Origin: Ruminococcus turbiniformis
GTDB lineage: Bacteria; Bacillota; Clostridia; Lachnospirales; Lachnospiraceae
Length of the DNA: 64,000 bases
Direction: 5' to 3'
Assembly: GCF_020687545.1 (NCBI RefSeq)
Contig: NZ_JAJEQX010000001.1
Coordinates: forward strand, 124,001-188,000
The notes under the pieces are model-generated. The model saw only the letters and a program-made list of their open reading frames with translations, was not told the origin of the DNA and did not search any database. The position numbers and the translations under genes are program-made. The stretch's first letter is position 1. Every line of letters starts with the position of its first letter. This document shows, piece by piece, positions 58,997 through 64,000 of this stretch.

Positions 58997-59628
58997 AGCA
59001 ACAACTCCATGTGCAGTTCTGCATCAATCTCATCATCTGTAGAGCACACCGCCATTTTATAAGGCAGTCCTTCCGCATAATATTCTCTGTAGTAATAATT
59101 TTCCGGAAATTCTTCCGGCTGCCTTGCGAGAACCGGAGGCTCTCCCAGACAGATGCAGAAAGAATTCACAGGCAGCGCCATTCCTTTGCCCGTTGCTTTC
59201 ATAAAACTTTCCTTCAGCACCCAGTAGCGGTAAAAAAGATCTGCCTTCTCCTGCTCCGATTCCTTCTCTTCAATTGCACGGACTTCTTCCGGGCAGAAGA
59301 AACGTCTCGCAAGCTTCATCTTGAGCGGGCCCATCTTCTCAAGATCGCACCCCACCCGTACATTTCCGCCGTCCCTGCCGTCTACACAGGCGGCGCACAT
59401 CACATACGAGCCCGAATGAGAAAGGTTAAACGGAGCATTCTCCGGCAGACTGTATCTTTTTCTTACCCTCTGCCACAGAACCCACACTCCCGCGCTCTGT
59501 GCCTTCATAACACCGGACTGAAGCGCATCCGCCTTTTTCCTTCGGAATTCGGGCAGCTCCCTGTAATATCTTTCATAGCAGTCGCTTTCAAAAAGCGGCG
59601 TAACATCTGCTATCCAAGTTCTGACCAT
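58993..59628 (-). CDS. 4'-phosphopantetheinyl transferase, Sfp type
   Basis: 211 aa. Motifs FNLSHSGSYVMCAA, VRVGCDLEKMG (Mg-binding Asp and Glu) and WVLKESFMKATGKGM (catalytic Glu-Lys) are those of Sfp-like enzymes that load phosphopantetheine from CoA onto carrier proteins. No NRPS, PKS or other carrier gene lies in the window, so its target is elsewhere. Good site AAGAGG upstream. Three bases from the GGDEF/EAL gene. Confidence 0.93.
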   Translation of the reverse strand: MVRTWIADVTPLFESDCYERYYRELPEFRRKKADALQSGVMKAQSAGVWVLWQRVRKRYSLPENAPFNLSHSGSYVMCAACVDGRDGGNVRVGCDLEKMGPLKMKLARRFFCPEEVRAIEEKESEQEKADLFYRYWVLKESFMKATGKGMALPVNSFCICLGEPPVLARQPEEFPENYYYREYYAEGLPYKMAVCSTDDEIDAELHMELLL

Positions 59629-59631
59629 ATC

Positions 59632-61251
59632 TCAGCCTCTTAAATATCTGACTTCAAATGTCTCGATCGTAATCGGTTTATTGAACAGCGCCCCCTGCAC
59701 ATAATCACAGCCAAGCTCTTTGAGAACGTTAAGCTGGTCCCGTGTCTCCACCCCGGAAGCCTGTACCGACGCGCCGAGCTGACGGCAGATATCAATTACC
59801 GCCTGCGCCACAATACGGCTGCGTGAGTTTCCCACAATATTTGTAATCAGACTTTTATCAAGTTTCAATCCGTCAAACTCCATAAGTGAAAGGATCGAAA
59901 AACTGGAGTCTTTCGCGCCGAAATGATCAAGAATTACCCTGACGTTGCCCTTCCGGATCTTGCTGCTTGTCTCTGCAAGCATTTCCTGGTTCATGTCATT
60001 TCCCGACTCGGAAACCTCAACTTCAAGGTACTCGCATCTGACATGATACTTCTCAATCAGATGAAGCATCTTATCCGCAATGCTCTCCTGCCGCAGAGTC
60101 GCCCCTGCGAAGTTCACCGAAATCGGAATCAGCGGGATTCCGTCGATTTCCCACTTGTGCAGAGTCCGGCAGACTTCCTCGAACACATACAGATCCAGAT
60201 AATGGGACAGCTTTGTCTCTTCCAGAAGATTAATGTATTTGCCCGGGTTGACAATTCCGAGATCTTTGTGATGATAACGGACAACCGCTTCCGCTCCTGC
60301 CACCCGCTCGGTATGCACATCCACTTTCGGAACAAGACATACAATAAAGTTGCCATGCTCCAGGTCTTCCAGCAGATCCTGTTTTATAATCGGTTCATGA
60401 TGGCCTTTCTTGAGATTTTTATAATACTTTTTCTTCTCATCGCGCATCATGACTTCCGCATTATTTACCAGTTTCTCCACCTCGATATCGATCTTTTCCC
60501 ATGCATACCCCATCGACACGAGTCCGAGACTGATATTGTCAAGTTTTGTATGTGCGGCGTAAATCTGTTTTGTAAAATCTTCGTAGGAAGTATTCTCCAT
60601 AAGAACCAGATATTCATCTCCGGTCAGGCGGTACACTTCGCCGCCGTGAAAATGTTCCTCCAGGACTTCACCGACACGTATAACGACTTCATCGCCGTAT
60701 TCCCGTCCGAATTCCTTATTGAAATTTTTCAGACCGTTGATGTCAACCGAAAGCGCACCGAGCGATTTCAGTGAACGTTCCTCCACATTATCAAGATAAT
60801 CCACAAGGCTGTTGCGGTTAAGCAGACCCGTCAGGTCATCGTGATAGCTTAAATATTCCTGCTGCTTCTGCAGTTTCTGAAGCGCAATTGCCTGCGGAAT
60901 ATACGGCAGAAGCGCACGCATCAGATCCAGCGTACATCCGCCCCGGTGCACTCCCACAACAGCCAGTATCACCGTTGTATCATCCGTGATCTGACGGAAC
61001 ACACTGTAGCAGTCTGCGGTCGTATCCGTAATTTCTTCCTTCATCCACTTCGGCTGCTGATCCTCGGAAAGCAGTTTGAGACGATCTCTCTGCCACTCCA
61101 CATTCTCCGCACACCATTCATAAATCGACTCGATGTCCCCCTGCTCTTTTTCTATATAATAAGCATATTCCGCGTCATAATAATCACGCACTGTACTAAG
61201 GACATCATTTATAATCTCCATCAGAGAACGTGGTTTATAACTTTCACTCAT
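59632..61251 (-). CDS. GGDEF-EAL protein, both active sites degenerate
   Basis: 539 aa from the ATG at 61251 (GGGGAG eight bases upstream; an ATG six bases earlier is too close). N-terminal GAF-like sensory part (residues about 1-140), GGDEF domain (about 145-300: HDDLTGLLNRNSLVDYL; VYRLTGDEYLVLME) and EAL domain (about 310-535: AGAEAVVRYHH; PISVNFAGATL; VEVSESGND; VILDHFGAKDSS; GLKLDKSLI; ASGVETRDQ). The GGDEF motif is LTGDEY and EAL is EAV, and the second Asp of DDFG is His. It is probably not a standard cyclase or phosphodiesterase; it may sense cyclic-di-GMP or signal through partners. Confidence 0.88.
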   Translation of the reverse strand: MSESYKPRSLMEIINDVLSTVRDYYDAEYAYYIEKEQGDIESIYEWCAENVEWQRDRLKLLSEDQQPKWMKEEITDTTADCYSVFRQITDDTTVILAVVGVHRGGCTLDLMRALLPYIPQAIALQKLQKQQEYLSYHDDLTGLLNRNSLVDYLDNVEERSLKSLGALSVDINGLKNFNKEFGREYGDEVVIRVGEVLEEHFHGGEVYRLTGDEYLVLMENTSYEDFTKQIYAAHTKLDNISLGLVSMGYAWEKIDIEVEKLVNNAEVMMRDEKKKYYKNLKKGHHEPIIKQDLLEDLEHGNFIVCLVPKVDVHTERVAGAEAVVRYHHKDLGIVNPGKYINLLEETKLSHYLDLYVFEEVCRTLHKWEIDGIPLIPISVNFAGATLRQESIADKMLHLIEKYHVRCEYLEVEVSESGNDMNQEMLAETSSKIRKGNVRVILDHFGAKDSSFSILSLMEFDGLKLDKSLITNIVGNSRSRIVAQAVIDICRQLGASVQASGVETRDQLNVLKELGCDYVQGALFNKPITIETFEVRYLRG

Positions 61252-61388
61252 TTCCATCTCTCCCCTGCTTAATCCTGAAAACTGCAATAAATCAGATCTC
61301 TCACTTCCGGCATAACCTGTCATTCTCCGTCAAATCCCGTCCAAAACACCGTCATACGCCGTCACTTTTATATTGCATAAGCATATTT

Positions 61389-61417
61389 ATTGTAGTATAC
61401 CATTCTGTAAAATGCAA
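61389..61417 (-). promoter_or_regulatory. Promoter of the GGDEF/EAL-PPTase-M15-XRE run
   Basis: Minus strand TTGCAT (61417-61412), 17-base spacer, TACAAT (61394-61389); leader of about 130 nt. It lies directly beside the terminal inverted repeat element at 61426. Confidence 0.7.
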
Positions 61418-61425
61418 GAAAAATT

Positions 61426-61648
61426 GCTGATTTGTCGAGAGGGGCACTGAGTGGATAAACATCCGCATGCATCAGATCACGCTATCCCTCACAGGCATCG
61501 CTTTCGCTCGGGAAACAACGCAGTGGGTGCATAAGAGCGTAAAGGACACGCTCTAAGCACCAGCGTTGTTTCACGGCCTGCTGCGGGACACCGTGACCTG
61601 CCGCACGCTGGGCTTCATTCAATCAGCTGTTTCCTCCGGCAAATCAGC
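61426..61648. repeat. Terminal-inverted-repeat element, long copy
   Basis: GCTGATTTG at 61426-61434 is the reverse complement of CAAATCAGC at 61640-61648, and next to the left end comes a 36-base block (61441-61476: GGGGCACTGAGTGGATAAAC, ATCCGCATGCATCAGA) that recurs at 63121-63156 in a short copy. The block holds a small GGAT/ATCC hairpin. Inside this long copy lies one inverted copy of the multi-hairpin element (61492-61580). No coding frame is credible. It looks like a MITE-type or REP-like sequence. Confidence 0.7.
61492..61580 (-). repeat. Multi-hairpin element, copy 1 (inverted)
   Basis: Nested stems: CAGGC/GCCTG, GAAACAACGC/GCGTTGTTTC, GGTGC/GCACC and apical AGAGCGT/ACGCTCT with a seven-base loop that reads GTCCTTT on the minus strand. 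Read on the minus strand it aligns with the core of the copies at 61794 and 63251 (shared TTAG..GTCCTTT..TTATGCACC and TCCCGA.CG.AAG) but with different, still paired, stem bases. Confidence 0.75.
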
Positions 61649-61734
61649 AGTGTAAATATATTTTGCATCAGCGATAAGCCACATTCCGATAATTGAGTTA
61701 TAGCTCGATCATATTCCTCACTCACACTTTATAT

Positions 61735-61756
61735 CGAGGCGCCGCCCAGCGCCTCG
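61735..61756. other. CGAGGCGC/GCGCCTCG hairpin
   Basis: Perfect 8-bp stem with a six-base loop, followed on the plus strand by GTGCCTTCTTTCC. Terminator-like, but no gene upstream on the plus strand needs one. The rest of 61649-61793 shows no gene. Confidence 0.45.
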
Positions 61757-61793
61757 GTGCCTTCTTTCCTATCCCCGTGATTTTCAGAGTGCC

Positions 61794-61940
61794 TGGATGC
61801 GCCCAGCCGTAAGGAGGGTGTTGGTTGAACCCCGTAAAGCAGCGCCGGTACTTGGTGTGCGTACTTTGCGCACCTATGTACCGCTGCGCTGCGTCCCGAA
61901 CGAAAGTGTGGGTGAAACCAACACCCTCCTTACAGCGGAC
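61794..61940 (+). repeat. Multi-hairpin element, copy 2
   Basis: About 145 nt. Outer stem of 18 perfect pairs (61809-61826 with 61916-61933: GTAAGGAGGGTGTTGGTT), inner GCAGCG../..CGCTGC and CGGTAC/GTACCG, apical GGTGTGC/GCGCACC (61854-61860 with 61868-61874) with loop GTACTTT. Same architecture as copies 1 and 3. A chance frame (RPAVRRVLVEPRKAAPVLGV) runs through it, but base changes between copies preserve pairing. Confidence 0.85.
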
Positions 61941-61969
61941 GTATCCTACTCACTCCGTCAAATCACAAC

Positions 61970-61982
61970 TTGCCACTGGCAA
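61970..61982. promoter_or_regulatory. TTGCCA-c-TGGCAA palindrome upstream of the Rpn-type gene
   Basis: Perfect 13-base dyad; a TATGAT box lies at about 62000-62005, so this could be the operator or -35 area of the promoter of the gene at 62199. The remainder to 62185 holds nothing recognisable. Confidence 0.35.
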
Positions 61983-62198
61983 CTTTCGTCCGCATATGTT
62001 ATGATACACACAAAGCATTAACCATTTCCAGCATGTTTTTATTCTAAGAATGCACGATGCCATTTCAGAAATTCTAATCACATTCAGGAAAATCTCAATG
62101 CTTTTATTCCCATTCAACACAGCAGAGAGATTTTTCGGAAGGATCAGTTGGACGAAACAGTCTCTTCTGCACCATTTATTCAAAAAGGAGGCTGTCAT

Positions 62199-63107
62199 AT
62201 GGCAAAACGCAACCGCAAATCCGGATGGAAGAGAGCCGGTGCAGGCAACACGATCAACCGTACATTCAAATCCACACTGTTTATCATGCTCTTTGAAGAT
62301 AAGAACAATCTGCTGGAACTTTACAATGCAATGACGGGAAAACACTATACGGATCCCAAGCTGCTGAAAATCAACACTCTGAAAAATGCGATTTACATGT
62401 CCATGAGAAACGATCTGTCTTTTCTCATCGACGGCAGGCTTTCCCTGTACGAGCATCAGTCCACCTACAACCCGAATCTGCCGCTGAGGTTCCTTTTCTA
62501 CATTTCCCAGCTCTACTCGGGAATGACGAAAAACGACAACCTGTACGGTACGGCGGCAGTAAAACTTCCGCCGCCGGAGTTCATCATTTTCTATAACGGG
62601 GAAAAGGAGATGCCGGAGCGGATGGTCAGGAAACTGTCTGATCTGTACACTTTCAAAACAGAAGAGATCCGGCTGGAGCTGGAAACCGTCATGCTGAATA
62701 TTTCAGGAGATAATAACGCTCCTCTAAAAAGAGCGTGCCGGACACTCCGGGACTATGCCGTGTACACGGACAAGATCCGGGAGTATACAAAGACAATGGA
62801 ACTGGAAGAAGCCGTGGAGCTCGCTATCAGGGAATGTCTCAGCGAAGGAATCCTGAAAGAATTTCTGGAGAAACACAGGGCGGAGGCGAAGGAAATGAGT
62901 ATTTTTGAATATAATCAGGAACGTCATATGATGCAGGAGCGCGAAGCTGCCTGGAATGAGGGCAGAGAGGCCGGCAGACAGGAAGGGATGGAGGAAAACC
63001 TTCGGGAAATTATCCGGAATATGATCCAGCAGGGACTCAGCGACGAACAGATTATAAGTTACTGCAATATCACAAACGCGGAACTGGAAAAGTACAAAAA
63101 GGGATAA
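62199..63107 (+). CDS. Rpn-type PD-(D/E)XK nuclease/transposase-like protein
   Basis: 302 aa from the ATG at 62199, after AAAAGGAGG. The N-terminal domain has TINRTFKSTLFIMLFEDKNN, then DLSFLIDGRLSLYEHQSTYN, an ID..EHQ version of the PD-(D/E)XK catalytic strand, LRFLFYISQLYSG and FIIFYNGEKEMPE. C-terminal helical part with AWNEGREAGRQEGMEENLRE and LSDEQIISYCNITNAELEKY, typical of Rpn/PDDEXK transposase-like families in Lachnospiraceae. Rpn proteins promote RecA-independent recombination in E. coli. The gene is bracketed by two repeat families, suggesting a mobile or domesticated unit. Confidence 0.82.
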   Translation: MAKRNRKSGWKRAGAGNTINRTFKSTLFIMLFEDKNNLLELYNAMTGKHYTDPKLLKINTLKNAIYMSMRNDLSFLIDGRLSLYEHQSTYNPNLPLRFLFYISQLYSGMTKNDNLYGTAAVKLPPPEFIIFYNGEKEMPERMVRKLSDLYTFKTEEIRLELETVMLNISGDNNAPLKRACRTLRDYAVYTDKIREYTKTMELEEAVELAIRECLSEGILKEFLEKHRAEAKEMSIFEYNQERHMMQEREAAWNEGREAGRQEGMEENLREIIRNMIQQGLSDEQIISYCNITNAELEKYKKG

Positions 63108-63111
63108 GTTT

Positions 63112-63183
63112 TGATTTGTCGGGGCACTGAGTGGATAAACATCCGCGTGCATCAGAACAGAGGTGTATCCGCCCGACAAATCA
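63112..63183. repeat. Terminal-inverted-repeat element, short copy
   Basis: TGATTTGTCGGG (63112-63123) and CCCGACAAATCA (63172-63183) are exact 12-base inverted repeats. The 36-base block at 63121-63156 differs from that at 61441-61476 by one base (CGCGTGC for CGCATGC). It begins five bases after the Rpn-type stop codon, and can fold end to end into one hairpin. Confidence 0.75.
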
Positions 63184-63250
63184 GCAAAAACAAAAGATAA
63201 AAGACGGAACTTTATTGACCCATAAACAAATTTGATATAAATGTAGTTCC

Positions 63251-63395
63251 CGGATGCGCCCAGCCGGAAGGAGGATGCTGGTTGAACCCCGTAAAGCAGC
63301 GCCGGTGTTTAGGCCGCGTCCTTTGCGGCCTTATGCACCGCTGCGCTGCGTCCCGAACGGAAGTGCGGGTGAAACCAGCATCCTCCTTCCGGCGA
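63251..63395 (+). repeat. Multi-hairpin element, copy 3
   Basis: Outer stem of 21 perfect pairs (63263-63283 with 63373-63393: GCCGGAAGGAGGATGCTGG), inner GCAGCGCCGG../..CGCTGCGCTGC, apical AGGCCGC/GCGGCCT (63311-63317 with 63325-63331) with loop GTCCTTT. Relative to copy 2 the outer stem has three paired changes (T-A to G-C, G-C to A-T, T-A to C-G). Lies 31 bases from the 3' end of the DUF47 gene. Confidence 0.85.
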
Positions 63396-63425
63396 AACCA
63401 TACTATTTCCTCGTAAAATCACAAG

Positions 63426-64000
63426 TTATGAATTACTCATCACAACCCCTTCTACCACATCAGCCACATGTTCACACGCATCCGCGCAGCGTTCAAGATA
63501 AATATAGATATCCCTCCATGCAATAATACGGAGCGGGTCTTTCGACTCGGCGTAAAGATCTCTCACACTGTTCAGGAAGAGCTTGTCGCACACTTCTTCC
63601 AGGTCATTGATACGGATTACCAGGCTCTTCAGGTTCTTTGAGCGCTTAAAGTCCTTAAATTCGACGAGCAGTTCCCGGACTGCTTCGCAGCACTGAACAA
63701 CAACTTCGACCATCTTAAGAGCATCCGGCTCGATTGTCTGTACGTTGTTCATATATACGCGGAGCATGACATCTTCCACTTTATCCGTCATATTGTCAAT
63801 ATTCTGGCTCAGGGAAACAATATCTTCCCGCTCAATCGGAGGAATAAATTCCTTTGCAAGGCGGTCCAGCATATCGTGCTTTTTCATGTCAGCACTGTGC
63901 TCAATCTGGTGAATCCGGTCGAGCTGTGCTTTCAGCCTGTCCACATCAAAGTTTTCCAGTGTCTCTTTGAGCATCTGAGCCGCTTTGCATGAATCTTCTG
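63426..64000 (-). CDS. DUF47-family (PhoU-like) protein, 5' end outside window
   Basis: 191 codons visible, entering from the right edge in frame (EDSCKAAQMLKETLENF). All-helical, with HQIEHSADMKKHDMLDRLAK, FIPPIEREDIVSLSQNIDNM, TDKVEDV and C-terminal IYIYLERCADACEHVADVVE, VVMSNS. The H..D/E..D metal-binding pattern of PhoU-like DUF47 proteins is visible. These are usually encoded beside a Pit-type phosphate permease and regulate it; that neighbour would be outside the window or absent. Confidence 0.9.
   Translation of the reverse strand, partial: EDSCKAAQMLKETLENFDVDRLKAQLDRIHQIEHSADMKKHDMLDRLAKEFIPPIEREDIVSLSQNIDNMTDKVEDVMLRVYMNNVQTIEPDALKMVEVVVQCCEAVRELLVEFKDFKRSKNLKSLVIRINDLEEVCDKLFLNSVRDLYAESKDPLRIIAWRDIYIYLERCADACEHVADVVEGVVMSNS

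Noticed and set aside
61797-62021. Reading frame starting RPAVRRVLVEPRKAAPV and its relative at 63254-63526
   Set aside because: Both frames lie in copies of the hairpin element; the differences between copies follow base pairing in the stems, and the frames run on into unrelated sequence. Probably not proteins.

Overview
The window looks like chromosome of a low-to-mid GC Firmicute of class Clostridia, most likely a gut Lachnospiraceae. The grounds are the paired GlgC/GlgD ADP-glucose pyrophosphorylases, a DnaD/DnaI-type primosome pair, SpoVG, a large Gram-positive type SRP RNA, a V-type ATPase operon, many LacI, XRE and surface proteins of clostridial style, and strong GGAGG ribosome binding sites. 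No species can be named from the sequence alone.

Layout. 1-2.84 kb: left edge of a sugar ABC transporter operon (permease fragment, lipoprotein binding protein) under a LacI-type repressor; two matching palindromic operators flank a consensus promoter. 2.85-3.3 kb: a decayed AAA-ATPase-like gene. 3.4-6.3 kb: glgC-glgD (glycogen) and spoVG, leftward. 6.4-11.4 kb, rightward: murC, a cluster of DnaA boxes, then dnaD-like, dnaC/dnaI-like and prs. 11.4-13.5 kb: a KdpDE-like two-component pair and a 47-aa membrane protein. 13.5-37.4 kb, leftward: the core gene-expression block rpmG-secE-nusG-rplK-rplA / rplJ-rplL / rpoB-rpoC and a second DnaK paralogue. This normally compact block is split between rplA and rplJ by about 10 kb holding a complete four-gene Wadjet (JetABCD) anti-plasmid system, a beta-helix-like surface protein and the 3' remnant of another surface protein.

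37.4-47.9 kb: a DUF20/AI-2E-type membrane protein and a nine-gene V-type ATPase operon (H-I-K-E-C-F-A-B-D) whose proteolipid carries the sodium-binding residue set. 48-53.5 kb: trmL, a class I aminotransferase, an Lrp/AsnC regulator, an AIR-synthase-like protein, a 33-residue membrane peptide and a B12-binding radical SAM protein, all leftward. 53.6-53.9 kb: SRP RNA (rightward) facing tadA. 54.5-61.4 kb: a DUF6128-like protein, dgt, and a leftward run of GGDEF/EAL protein, phosphopantetheinyl transferase, M15 D,D-carboxypeptidase and an XRE/acidic-repeat protein.

61.4-63.4 kb: an Rpn/PD-(D/E)XK-type gene bracketed by two kinds of repeat. One is a terminal-inverted-repeat element present twice. 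The other is a roughly 90-150 nt multi-hairpin element present three times (once inverted) whose copies differ by compensatory base-pair changes. This covarying element, and the Wadjet island inside the ribosomal/RNA polymerase cluster, are the two most notable things here. The window ends inside a DUF47 (PhoU-like) gene.
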